Shown one piece after another: positions 44,057-51,615 of a DNA stretch of 62,250 nt. The position numbers and the translations under genes are program-made. This DNA is from an uncultured Prevotella sp. Lineage in GTDB: Bacteria > Bacteroidota > Bacteroidia > Bacteroidales > Bacteroidaceae. Position 1 is the first letter of the stretch. Each line of letters opens with the position of its first letter. The stretch is taken from NCBI GenBank assembly GCA_900322175.1, contig ONYZ01000017.1, positions 1 to 62,250 on the forward strand, given 5' to 3'. The notes under the pieces are model-generated. The model was not told where the DNA came from. It ran no database searches and saw only the letters and a list, made by a program, of their open reading frames with translations.

Positions 44057-45769
44057 CTTGGTACTGATGTCGAAGCTATAACGTAAGCCATGGAAGGAGC
44101 CCAAGGGTTGTACCGGAGTATTGGCTTGCTGAGCCGTTAAAGTATGATTGTTAAGATTGATGTTCGCGGCGTAGGCGAATGAAAACAGGTAGGCACCAGC
44201 CTTGCTGTTCGTCATCGCCACGCTTGTGATGCCGTCGGTGATGGTGATGCTGGTGCAGTCGCTGCCGTCGCCGCTCATTTTGCCGCCGATGGTCGCATAT
44301 TCTGACGAGTTGTTCGAGGCCGTGACGGTGCCGCCGCTGATGGTGATGGCGCCGCACTTGCCGTTTCGTCCGCAGCCGATGGCCGCAGCAAACTCGCCGG
44401 CCGTGGCCGTGACGGTGCCGCCGCTGATGGTGATGGCGCCGCACTTGCCGTTTGGTCCGCAACCGATGGCCGCCGCATATTTGCCGGCCGTGGCCGTGAC
44501 GGTGCCGCCGCTGATGGTGATGTTGCCGCACGAGACAGCCTGAGAAGAATTACCATAATTCGGTGAGCCGATGGCCGCGCATTGGCCGCTTCCTTCAGCG
44601 GTGACATTCAGGCTGCCTGTGCCCTTGATTTCGAGCGTGGGCACCGCGTCGCCCTCTCTGTAATCGGCCCACGTCTGGATGCCGGTGCGGATAGCAGTAA
44701 GGGTGTTGTCGCCCTCCAGCACGATGACGGCATTGGCACGGCAAAAGATGGGGTAAGGTGTATTGCTGATGGTCACGCCCCTCAGCGTCACCGTTGCGCC
44801 GTCCACTATCTCCACATGGTAACCGTTGCTCAACGTGCCCGTCAGCACGTCACCGTTGCGCGCCGTGATGTAATACGAGGACGTGCTGAGGTCGATGGTC
44901 TGCGGCACGTGTACGGCCGTCCGCGTGGCGTTGTACACCTTCGAGGTGAACGACTTATGCCCCAGGCTCACATCCTCCATCACGTCGTATACGTCGCCCC
45001 AGGTGTTCGTCAGCCTGATGCCGTGGAACTTGTCGCCCGTCTCGGCTATGAAGGCGAACGTGAGCGTGCCGTCGGTGGCCATCATGCTGGCGGCGAGCGT
45101 CTTCGTCCCGCCGCCCATCGCCGCCGTCGCGCCGTAGATGTAGTCCACCTTGTACTTCCGCCCGGCCTCCAGCCCCGCGATGGTGCAGTTCACTATCGGC
45201 TGCGTGGCGGAGAGCGGGAACCTGTCGTTCTCCGCGTCGTAGAGGCCGGAGACCACCAGCCCCTTGGTCATCAGCTCCTCCACCGTGGCGGCCACGCCCG
45301 TGGCGTCGGCAAACGTCAGCGCCTTCGTCGCGCCGTCGATGGAGTAGTCGCCGCCCTCCGCGTCCGTCTCCTTCACGTCGTACACCGCCAGCTGGCCCTC
45401 GAACGAGGCCTGCGTGCCGCCGTCCGTCGGCGAGCCGTCCTTCATCGTCAGCTCGCCAGCCAGGTACTTCGTCACGTCGCCCGCCAGCTCGCGCCAGACG
45501 TAGAGCTTGTCGCCCGTCGAGAACTGCAGCGTGCGGGTCCTCTTGCCCGTCTCGCCGTCCGTCGTCACGTCCACCGTGGAGCGGGTCGTGGCCTCCCCGT
45601 CACTAATCCCCGCTCCCACGGTCACATGAATCACCGTCGCCTGAGTCTGCGCCGTCGGTTCCGTCGTCGTCGGCTCCACGGCCAGGTTGTCCTCGCCGGA
45701 GCACCCTGCGAACAAGAGGGCTGCGGCCCCGACCAGCCAGCCCAGACTTAAATGCTTAATATGTTCCAT
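43871..45769 (-). CDS. Fimbrillin-like/beta-helix lipoprotein, module copy 2
   Basis: A 632-residue lipoprotein starting MEHIKHLSLGWLV with lipobox FAGC (Cys23). The N-terminal half resembles fimbrillins (VTVGAGISDGEATTRS, LQFSTGDKLYVW, VDVMEDV-like strands). The C-terminal half is a beta-helix of about 29-residue repeats (CGAITISGGTVTATAGEFAA, AIGCGRNGK). The final 61 residues (from SPSHPTPALRP) are encoded by palindromic element D and are foreign. The native end was probably near RYSFDIS. Probably surface-exposed; ligand unknown. It follows the small Cys-Cys peptide gene at 45800-45934 across a heptamer tract. Confidence 0.7.
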   Translation of the reverse strand: MEHIKHLSLGWLVGAAALLFAGCSGEDNLAVEPTTTEPTAQTQATVIHVTVGAGISDGEATTRSTVDVTTDGETGKRTRTLQFSTGDKLYVWRELAGDVTKYLAGELTMKDGSPTDGGTQASFEGQLAVYDVKETDAEGGDYSIDGATKALTFADATGVAATVEELMTKGLVVSGLYDAENDRFPLSATQPIVNCTIAGLEAGRKYKVDYIYGATAAMGGGTKTLAASMMATDGTLTFAFIAETGDKFHGIRLTNTWGDVYDVMEDVSLGHKSFTSKVYNATRTAVHVPQTIDLSTSSYYITARNGDVLTGTLSNGYHVEIVDGATVTLRGVTISNTPYPIFCRANAVIVLEGDNTLTAIRTGIQTWADYREGDAVPTLEIKGTGSLNVTAEGSGQCAAIGSPNYGNSSQAVSCGNITISGGTVTATAGKYAAAIGCGPNGKCGAITISGGTVTATAGEFAAAIGCGRNGKCGAITISGGTVTASNNSSEYATIGGKMSGDGSDCTSITITDGITSVAMTNSKAGAYLFSFAYAANINLNNHTLTAQQANTPVQPLGSFHGLRYSFDISTKSPSHPTPALRPPLPSARRFATLATSGTQERGGERAGRSAEKGRRLAGAGSLAAGVRSPLPS

Positions 45770-45811
45770 TCTCCATTCTCAATTCTCAATTCTCAATTCT
45801 CAATTCTCAAT
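45770..45811 (-). repeat. Heptanucleotide tandem repeat before lipoprotein start, copy 2
   Basis: On the coding strand five ATTGAGA units and one ATGGAGA precede the ATG at 45769. The end of the small peptide gene runs into the tract, so its last residues (IIEN) come from repeat sequence. Confidence 0.8.
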
Positions 45812-45934
45812 TATTCCGTCATAAGTTACTGTCATTGTGGCCTGTCTGTCGCCGCTCCCCGTGAGGATGCAGCACTTCTGTCTCAATTCGACGACCCTCA
45901 TCTCCGGCCGTCCGTAATGTCTTTTCTGTTTCAT
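45800..45934 (-). CDS. Small Cys-Cys peptide, module copy 2 (44 aa)
   Basis: ATG 45934 encodes MKQKRHYGRPEMRVVELRQK, CCILTGSGD and ends TYDGIIEN with TGA at 45802-45800. Compared with copies 1 and 3 the acidic tail EEED/EEEI is lost through a short deletion that fuses the frame to the heptamer tract. It precedes the lipoprotein gene as in the other modules. No clear promoter is visible just upstream; element E lies between it and the next gene. Confidence 0.6.
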   Translation of the reverse strand: MKQKRHYGRPEMRVVELRQKCCILTGSGDRQATMTVTYDGIIEN

Positions 45935-45984
45935 AATCGTTATACCTTTTTATTATTAAATATATGTTTGTTTGATTCCTTGAT

Positions 45985-46202
45985 TACTGACCCCGCCCCC
46001 GACGCTTACACCCCGCCCCGGCCTTTCGGCCACCCCGCCCCTTAGAGGGGTGGGGAGTGGGTGGGGAGAGCGGACGCCCGCCGCGAGGCTCCCCGCCCCT
46101 TTCTTGCGTCCCGCTGGTAGCAAGCGTCGCAAAGCGCCGAGCGGAGGGGAGGGGTGGCCGTAAGGCCGGGGTGGGGTGTGAGGGGCTGGGGGTGGGGTCT
46201 GT
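45985..46202. repeat. GC-rich palindromic element, copy E
   Basis: The longest copy: it starts TTACTGACCCCGCCCCCGAC and ends GGGGGTGGGGTCTGTA. It contains several nested hairpins (GGCCTTTCGGCC; GGCCGTAAGGCC) and 100 bases identical to copy D. It lies between module copies 2 and 3 and fills most of the 274-base gap, which has no gene. Confidence 0.7.
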
Positions 46203-46208
46203 ATCTTC

Positions 46209-48515
46209 TTACTTTGTCGGCGTGTACGTGTACGGGCTTTCGTATATTCCCCCTTCAAAGACCTCGCCGCCCTCGGGGTTGCCGCTCTCGTCGAGCGTGT
46301 AGCCGATGGTCACCGTGCCGCACATGCCGACAGCGCCAGCGCCATCGCCAACGCCGATGCTCTGCGCATCGCCGCCGCCACTCGTGGCCTTGACGCTGGT
46401 CACCGTATTCGCGATGCTGATGTCGCCGCAGCTTCCATTTCGTCCGCTGCCGATGCCCGCTGCGTCGCTGCCGCCCGTGGCGGTGACGTAGGCCGTGCCG
46501 CTGATGGTGATGTTGCCGCACGAGCTGTCGCCTTCGCCGCAGCCGATGCCTGCGCCGCCTTCGCCGCCCGTGGCCGTGACGGTACCGCCGCTGATGGTGA
46601 TGTCGCCGCAGGAGCCGCCGGCTTGTCCGCTGCCGATGCCTGCGCCGCCTTCGCCGCCCGTGGCCGTGACGTTGCCGCCCGTGATGGTGATGGTGCCAAA
46701 TTCGCCGCCCGGACCGCCGCCGATGCCTGCGCAGAAGCTGCCGCCCTGGGCCGTGATGTTGCCGCTCTTGATGACGAGGTTGGCACTGTCATAGCCTCCG
46801 ATGCCCGCAGTGCCGTCGCCGCCCTTGGCCAAGAGGCTGCCGCTGCCTTGGATGGTGAGCGTGCCGCTCTCGATATAGATGCCATAGTCAAATTCGTTTT
46901 CGATAGTGTTTGTGCCCTCGAGGTTGATGGTGGCGGCGCCGTTGCTCTGAATGCTGACGTTGCTGAATGTGACACTGCTCAGCGTCACCGTCGCGCCGTC
47001 GGGGATGGACACATATTTATAGTTGTTGTTGAGGTTGCCGGTGAGGATTTGGCCGTTCTTTGCCGCGAAGTACTTGAATTCGTACCCGTCCGTCTCAGTC
47101 GTCACGCTGGCCAGGTCTACGTTTTGGGGATAGACGGTGTAGGTCCACGTGTACGTGCCGTCGCCGTTGTCCTTCGTATCGCTGCGGGAGACGATGTAGC
47201 CCGTGGCGGCCAGGGCGCTGGGGTCGCTGTTGTTGCTGGAATTATAGTTAGAGCACCCAATTCCGTATAAGCTGTTGTTGTAGGCTGTGACGGTCAGCGT
47301 GCCGTTGCCGCTGAGATATAGCGTGCCGCTGGAGCTGATGGCCCTGTCGCCGTGGATGGGGTTGGTGCTGGTGATGCTGTTGGCGCCGCTGAGGACGACG
47401 TTGAGCGCGCCATCCTGTTCGTTGATGAACGGCTGGTTACTCTTTGCGGTGACGCCGCTCAGGACCACGCGGTCGCTGCCGCCACAGAGGAGAATGTATT
47501 CGCCCTCGTTCTCACCGCTGACGGTGATGTAGGCATCGGCGTTGATATTATAGTTGCCGTTCTGCGGTTCCACGGTGTCGCCCGTCTCATTGTCCGTGAC
47601 GGTGAACAGCGTGTAGGGCTCGGCGGCGCGTGTCATGTTATACACCTTGGCGTAGAGCGACTTGCCGCTCAGTCTGGCGCATTTGTTCGTGCCGATAACG
47701 AAGCGCAGGTCGGAGTTGTACTCAAAGGCTCGTCCGTCCTCGTCTTCATTTTCCAGGTGGTACCATGCCAGGAAGTGCAGGTTGCCCTCGCCGTCGCTGT
47801 TGATGCTGACAGGCTCGCCTGTATTGCCAGCGCGGACGTCGTAGGCCGTCGAGGCTTCGAGGCCGGTGACGGTGCAGTTGAAGAAGGCCGTGCTGGCGTT
47901 GAGCGTCACGTTCGAGGCGTCGGCGAACCCGCCTCTGACGTAGGTGTTCTTGGCCATGAGGTCGTTCAGCGCGCCGGTGGCGACGCCCTTCTCTTCGTAT
48001 GTTAACATCTCCAGGCCATCTTGATTAATCTCCGTCTTGATGCTGGTGCTGCCGGCGGGGATGAGCACGGCCGTAAAGCCTTCGAGCGAGCTCAGGTCGG
48101 GGTCGGGGGCGGAACTATTAAACTTAAGGACTGAGAGGTCGCCGCTGAACTGAGCCGTTGTGCCGTCGGTGCCGATAGTGCCGATGGCGAGCGTCCCCGC
48201 GAAAACGTATATGTTGCCTACTTGAGCTTTCTGGCGATATACCCAGAGCTTGTCGCCCGCCGAGAACTTCAGCTTGCGCGTCGTTCCCGTCTGTTCCACC
48301 GTGGCGCGCGTCGCGGCGTCGCCGTCGCTGATGCCCGCTCCCACGGTCACGTGAATCTTCGTCGCCTGCTCTTCAATCTTCGTCTCCTCTGCCAAGTTGT
48401 CCTCGCCGGAGCACCCCGCCAACAAGAGGGCTGCGGCCGTCATTGCGCCGCCCACGGCCTTTCGGGCTGCGGCCCCGACCAGCCAGCCCAAACCTAAATG
48501 CTTAATATGTTCCAT
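46209..48515 (-). CDS. Fimbrillin-like/beta-helix lipoprotein, module copy 3
   Basis: A 768-residue lipoprotein from ATG 48515: MEHIKHLGLGWLVGAAARKA, then GGAMTAAALLLAGC (lipobox Cys35). The N-terminal half has fimbrillin-like features (VTVGAGISDGDAATRATVEQ, LKFSAGDKLWVYR). A middle domain contains an additional pectate-like strand region (VVLSGVTAKSNQPF, GTLYLSGNGTLTV). The C-terminal beta-helix has repeats (SCGDITISGGTVTATGGEG, GAGIGCG). Its signal peptide includes the ARKAVGG stretch that is missing or broken in copies 1 and 2. It ends normally in YTYTPTK just before element E, showing that a native gene end does not include the element. Confidence 0.75.
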   Translation of the reverse strand: MEHIKHLGLGWLVGAAARKAVGGAMTAAALLLAGCSGEDNLAEETKIEEQATKIHVTVGAGISDGDAATRATVEQTGTTRKLKFSAGDKLWVYRQKAQVGNIYVFAGTLAIGTIGTDGTTAQFSGDLSVLKFNSSAPDPDLSSLEGFTAVLIPAGSTSIKTEINQDGLEMLTYEEKGVATGALNDLMAKNTYVRGGFADASNVTLNASTAFFNCTVTGLEASTAYDVRAGNTGEPVSINSDGEGNLHFLAWYHLENEDEDGRAFEYNSDLRFVIGTNKCARLSGKSLYAKVYNMTRAAEPYTLFTVTDNETGDTVEPQNGNYNINADAYITVSGENEGEYILLCGGSDRVVLSGVTAKSNQPFINEQDGALNVVLSGANSITSTNPIHGDRAISSSGTLYLSGNGTLTVTAYNNSLYGIGCSNYNSSNNSDPSALAATGYIVSRSDTKDNGDGTYTWTYTVYPQNVDLASVTTETDGYEFKYFAAKNGQILTGNLNNNYKYVSIPDGATVTLSSVTFSNVSIQSNGAATINLEGTNTIENEFDYGIYIESGTLTIQGSGSLLAKGGDGTAGIGGYDSANLVIKSGNITAQGGSFCAGIGGGPGGEFGTITITGGNVTATGGEGGAGIGSGQAGGSCGDITISGGTVTATGGEGGAGIGCGEGDSSCGNITISGTAYVTATGGSDAAGIGSGRNGSCGDISIANTVTSVKATSGGGDAQSIGVGDGAGAVGMCGTVTIGYTLDESGNPEGGEVFEGGIYESPYTYTPTK

Positions 48516-48543
48516 TCTCAATTATCAATTCTCAATTATCAAT
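48516..48543 (-). repeat. Heptanucleotide tandem repeat before lipoprotein start, copy 3
   Basis: The coding strand shows alternating ATTGATA and ATTGAGA units (four) ending at the ATG. The count and composition differ from copies 1 and 2. Confidence 0.7.
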
Positions 48544-48546
48544 TCC

Positions 48547-48681
48547 TCAGATCTCCTCCTCGTCATAAGTTACCGACATAGACGCGCTACTGTTGCCGCC
48601 GCTCCCCGCGAGGATGCAGCACTTCTGTCTCAACTCCACGACCGTCATCTCCGGCCGTCCGTAATGTTTCTTTGTTTTCAT
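48547..48681 (-). CDS. Small Cys-Cys peptide, module copy 3 (44 aa)
   Basis: ATG 48681 encodes MKTKKHYGRPEMTVVELRQK, CCILAGSGG and the acidic end TYDEEEI, stop TGA 48549-48547. The central residues NSSASMS differ from the other copies while YGRPEM, VVE, RxKCCIL, GSG and VTY are kept. It is read from a strong promoter (48804-48835) through a leader of about 118 nt that can form three hairpins. It lies 31 bases before the lipoprotein gene. Confidence 0.65.
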   Translation of the reverse strand: MKTKKHYGRPEMTVVELRQKCCILAGSGGNSSASMSVTYDEEEI

Positions 48682-48803
48682 AATGCTTTCTTTATTTAAT
48701 GATTGTTGACGATCAATTAATTGGCAGCAAGGCTGCGGTTAAGCGAGAGCCATGATGCTTGCATCAATGGCCGCGCGCGAGCAGGCTCGCCCCTTTCAGG
48801 GCG

Positions 48804-48835
48804 CAAAAGTACTAAAAAGCGCGCAAAGAAACAAA
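48804..48835 (-). promoter_or_regulatory. Promoter of peptide/lipoprotein module 3
   Basis: TTTG (48835-48832), 20 bases, TACTTTTG (48811-48804). The leader contains GCGAG-cctg-CTCGC, a GCCATTGATGC/GCATCATGGC hairpin and GCAGC-ctt-GCTGC in succession. Confidence 0.65.
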
Positions 48836-48871
48836 GGGAAACGGAAATAATTGAAGATTTAGCCCAAAAGA

Positions 48872-48903
48872 TTTGGAATAATCGCAAAAACTCCCTAACT
48901 TTG
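48872..48903 (+). promoter_or_regulatory. Plus-strand promoter reading antisense into the fimbrillin-like gene
   Basis: TTTG (48872-48875), 20 bases, TAACTTTG (48896-48903). Transcription would begin about 48909, at the foot of a perfect hairpin, and proceed into the 3' end of the minus-strand gene at 48968. No plus-strand gene follows. Confidence 0.55.
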
Positions 48904-48910
48904 CCGACAT

Positions 48911-48951
48911 AATAATCCCCCGCAGCACAAATGGCGCTGCGGGGGATTATT
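48911..48951. terminator. Perfect 16-bp hairpin after the fimbrillin-like gene
   Basis: Arms AATAATCCCCCGCAGC and GCTGCGGGGGATTATT with a 9-base loop, 17 bases after the minus-strand stop. The A/T-rich stem ends act as T-tracts in both directions. It could also be the 5' hairpin of a plus-strand RNA. Confidence 0.65.
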
Positions 48952-48967
48952 CTGAGACAAATATATT

Positions 48968-50419
48968 TCACTCCTTGGCGATGGAGACAGTGACCACGGG
49001 GCGGACGCGGGCGGTGGCGCCGAAGATATGGGTGCCCTCGCCGGTGATGGCCGAGAGGACACGCTGCTTCACCGTGCCGCTGTCGTCGTAGAGGTACTTT
49101 TCGCCGGTGCTTATGTCGGTATCAAAGGCCGCGTTGATGGCCTCGCTGGCGGCGTAGATGGCGTTCAGCTCTGCGTAGGTGGGCAGTCGCCAGTCGCTTA
49201 CGGCATCCACGTCGGACGCGGCAATCTTAGCATCCACCGCAGCCTGCACGGCAGCCGTCTGCGCCTCGGCGGTGGTGGTCGCAGAGGTGATGTTGTAATA
49301 GCTGTCGCCGATGGTCGCCTCGTTGGGCGAGAGCAGCGTCACGTCGGCATGGTCACCCTGGTCGCTGACGGCAAGGACGTAGCACGTCTGGTGGAGCGAG
49401 CCCACGGTGGGGATGCTCCCCGCCCCTGTAGGGGAGGGGTCGGGGGTGGGGTCAGTATTTTCACCGCCGCCGTTATCGCCGCCTCCGCCTGCCGTCGTGC
49501 TGCCGTTCTCGTCGAAATCGAAGCTGATGGTCCTTTCGCCCAACCAAGTAGCGCCGGTGATGGTTCCCGTGAGGCTCACGCCCACCGCCTCGGTGTAGGT
49601 GCCGTCGATGTTGATCTTGTAGCCCGCCTCCAACTGGTCGCTGCAAGAGTAGGTGTAGGTCTTGGTCGCGCCGCCGATGGTGACGTTGACCGATACGCTG
49701 GCAGGCTGACTGCTGGGTAGGAGCGTGAATACTGACCCCACCCCCGGCCCCTCCCCTACAGGGGCGGGGAGCTTCCAGGTGCGGTTGTCTTCCTGCTTAG
49801 TCAGCGCTATCGTTGTGCTGCTATTGGCAGTGCTGTACGTCCCGCCGATGGTCAGGCTCTGCCACAGCGGAGCGAACGTCACGCTGACCGCAGTCGCAGC
49901 CGTAGGTATCTGCTTGATGGTTACATCCTGGATGAGCATCGTCTTGCGCTGCAGTCCCAGTGTCACAGTGTTAGTGCCGCCGTCCACCAGCGTCGCCGTG
50001 GCCGAGGCTGCCATCAGGTCGGTCAGTGCCCTACCCTCTTTCAGCGCAATGGACGAGGTAGCCGTGGCATCGTTCTTCGCAGGCAGTGTATAGTCGGTAG
50101 AAGAAGCTCCGCCGACGGCATATACCGAGTACATCCACTCGGTCAGCGCGATGTTCAGCGTCTGACCAGCGCCGCCAATGGTCTGCACGGCCGTGCACTC
50201 GTCGCCTTTAAACACAAACACCTGTACGGGGTAGGCTATCGTAGCCTCTTCGGCCGTGCCTCTCGTCCTCACTTGCAGCAGCGAGTTAGCCACAGCGTTA
50301 TCCACACTTGTCCCCTCGTCGAGGGCGTCATTGCTGCACGCAGCCATCATTAGGATGAGCAGGCCCACCCCTATGCCCCTCACTGTAATGGAAGGGAGTA
50401 TATACTTTAGTCCTTTCAT
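48968..50419 (-). CDS. Fimbrillin-like lipoprotein carrying two inverted palindromic elements
   Basis: From ATG 50419 (MKGLKYILPSITVRGIGVGL, lipobox MAAC, Cys28) the product is 483 residues; an upstream ATG at 50437 adds six. The N-terminal half is fimbrillin-like (VQVFVFKGDECTAVQ; YSVYAVGGASSTDY). The C-terminal domain has CYVLAVSDQGDHADVTLLSP and DWRLPTYAELNAIY, as in DUF1566-like ends of Bacteroidota surface proteins. Two copies of the GC-rich element lie in frame in opposite orientation, reading LPAPVGEGPGVGSV and TDPTPDPSPTGAGS. It forms an operon with the Mfa2-like gene before it and probably takes part in a surface fibre or adhesin. Confidence 0.7.
   Translation of the reverse strand: MKGLKYILPSITVRGIGVGLLILMMAACSNDALDEGTSVDNAVANSLLQVRTRGTAEEATIAYPVQVFVFKGDECTAVQTIGGAGQTLNIALTEWMYSVYAVGGASSTDYTLPAKNDATATSSIALKEGRALTDLMAASATATLVDGGTNTVTLGLQRKTMLIQDVTIKQIPTAATAVSVTFAPLWQSLTIGGTYSTANSSTTIALTKQEDNRTWKLPAPVGEGPGVGSVFTLLPSSQPASVSVNVTIGGATKTYTYSCSDQLEAGYKINIDGTYTEAVGVSLTGTITGATWLGERTISFDFDENGSTTAGGGGDNGGGENTDPTPDPSPTGAGSIPTVGSLHQTCYVLAVSDQGDHADVTLLSPNEATIGDSYYNITSATTTAEAQTAAVQAAVDAKIAASDVDAVSDWRLPTYAELNAIYAASEAINAAFDTDISTGEKYLYDDSGTVKQRVLSAITGEGTHIFGATARVRPVVTVSIAKE
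49415..49459. repeat. GC-rich palindromic element, copy F (in-frame)
   Basis: A 45-base unit from GCTCCCCGCCCCTGTAGGGG to GGGGTCAGTATT. Its reverse complement is identical to copy G except for one base. On the gene's strand it encodes NTDPTPDPSPTGAGS. Confidence 0.75.
49728..49772. repeat. GC-rich palindromic element, copy G (in-frame, inverted relative to F)
   Basis: A 45-base unit AATACTGACCCC to GGGGCGGGGAGC, the inverse of F with one mismatch. On the gene's strand it encodes KLPAPVGEGPGVGSVF, so both orientations are free of stops in the frames used. Confidence 0.75.
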
Positions 50420-50464
50420 AATTGTTATTGTTGTCATTGTCGTTATCGTTTATCTTGGTGATTA

Positions 50465-50500
50465 CTCCCCTCCATACAGGGAGGGGTTGGGGGTGGGTCT
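50465..50500. repeat. GC-rich palindromic element, copy H (short)
   Basis: CTCCCCTCCATACAGGGAGG and a following GGGGGTGGGTC lie between the Mfa2-like and fimbrillin-like genes. It is non-coding and can form a hairpin in the operon mRNA. Confidence 0.55.
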
Positions 50501-50501
50501 T

Positions 50502-51413
50502 TTAGAACGTATATCCGTTGACGGCATCCCATTCGGGGTCGGCGGTCATGCGGAAGTCGCCGCTGCCCGTCTGTCCTCCGCCTCCGTTACCGAAAAAATT
50601 GCCGGTGTAGCGCGTCACCTGGTTGCGGACTACGGGCACGTTCTCGAAGATGCGCTCCTTGATGATATTGTCGTTGGCGTCGAGCGCCGTCACGGTGAGC
50701 TTTGTCAGCACGTCCTCCTCACTGTGCGGCAGGGTGTATATCTCGTAGATGCCGTCGGCAGCCACCGTCCTAATCTCCGTCTGCTTCGAGTTCACGCAGC
50801 CCACGCCGTCCTTCGGACTGAACGTCGATGAACCGCCAATGTAGTAGAACTTCAACTTAGCTACCGTCTCGGGCACGTTTTCGTCGGTCAGCACCAGGCG
50901 GAACATCGCCACGGCGCGCGTCAGCGTCAAGTCGTACGACTGCTTCTCGCCCGTCACCACCAGGTCGCCATAATAATAGAAGGTGTCCGTCACCTTGTTA
51001 TTGGGGAACGTCACCTTCTCTGTCGAGCTGATCGTGGCCGAGCCGTCACAGTTGTGCGCTATTACCACCAACTGGTACGTACCGGCTGCCAGACTCAGTT
51101 CCACCGTGCCGTAGTTGGCGTCGGCATTCTTCTGCGCCACCGTCTTCACCTTCGTCCCGTCGCTACTGAACACGGCGATGTTAATCCGCGAGCAAAGCTC
51201 TGTGATGTCCGTGGCAGCGCGGGTTCCCCTCGCCCTATGGAGAGGGGTCAGGGGTGAGGTCTCAAACTGCGTGAAATGCAGTATCACATTCGCCTCTGAA
51301 GGCGCGACCTTGTCCTCCTCCCCATCAATGAGAGGTTTTTCACAACTTGTCATCCCCGCAGCGAGTGTGCTGAGGATGGCGATAATAAGAAATCGACCTA
51401 GTCCGCCGCGCAT
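50502..51413 (-). CDS. FimB/Mfa2-family fimbrial-subunit-like lipoprotein
   Basis: From ATG 51413 (MRGGLGRFLIIAILSTLAAG, lipobox MTSC, Cys24) the product is 303 residues. A longer start at 51464 adds 17 residues before the signal peptide and is less likely. Features of Mfa2/FimB anchors are seen: SRINIAVFSSDGTKVKTV, TYQLVVIAHNCDG, DLTLTRAVAMFRLVLTD and VTRYTGNFF. Such proteins cap or anchor fimbriae at the outer membrane. A short GC-rich element (51230-51264) encodes SPLTPLHRARG in frame. It is the first gene of a two-gene operon with the fimbrillin-like protein. Confidence 0.75.
   Translation of the reverse strand: MRGGLGRFLIIAILSTLAAGMTSCEKPLIDGEEDKVAPSEANVILHFTQFETSPLTPLHRARGTRAATDITELCSRINIAVFSSDGTKVKTVAQKNADANYGTVELSLAAGTYQLVVIAHNCDGSATISSTEKVTFPNNKVTDTFYYYGDLVVTGEKQSYDLTLTRAVAMFRLVLTDENVPETVAKLKFYYIGGSSTFSPKDGVGCVNSKQTEIRTVAADGIYEIYTLPHSEEDVLTKLTVTALDANDNIIKERIFENVPVVRNQVTRYTGNFFGNGGGGQTGSGDFRMTADPEWDAVNGYTF
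51230..51264. repeat. GC-rich palindromic element, copy I (divergent, in-frame)
   Basis: CCCCTCGCCCTATGGAGAGG followed by GGTCAGGGGTGAGGTCTC shares the layout of the family with lower identity. It encodes TSPLTPLHRARGT within the Mfa2-like gene. Confidence 0.5.
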
Positions 51414-51615
51414 GATGTTGCACCAGCGTGCCGCCAATCCGTAATAGTAACATTCTAACGTCATAGTTTTCTTTATGGTTTATTAACTGCGTGCAAAGAT
51501 ACACAATTTCGTCGAAACAAAACGCAAAAAATCCATTTTTTTCTTTTATAACACAAAAAAACAGCGGTTTTGTGATTGCATATTCATCAACGAAATTTAG
51601 TGAGAAAAATGGCCC

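Noticed and set aside
44582-45751. 389-codon open frame antisense to lipoprotein copy 2
   Set aside because: Arg-rich shadow of a GC-rich gene, with no start signals and no domain.
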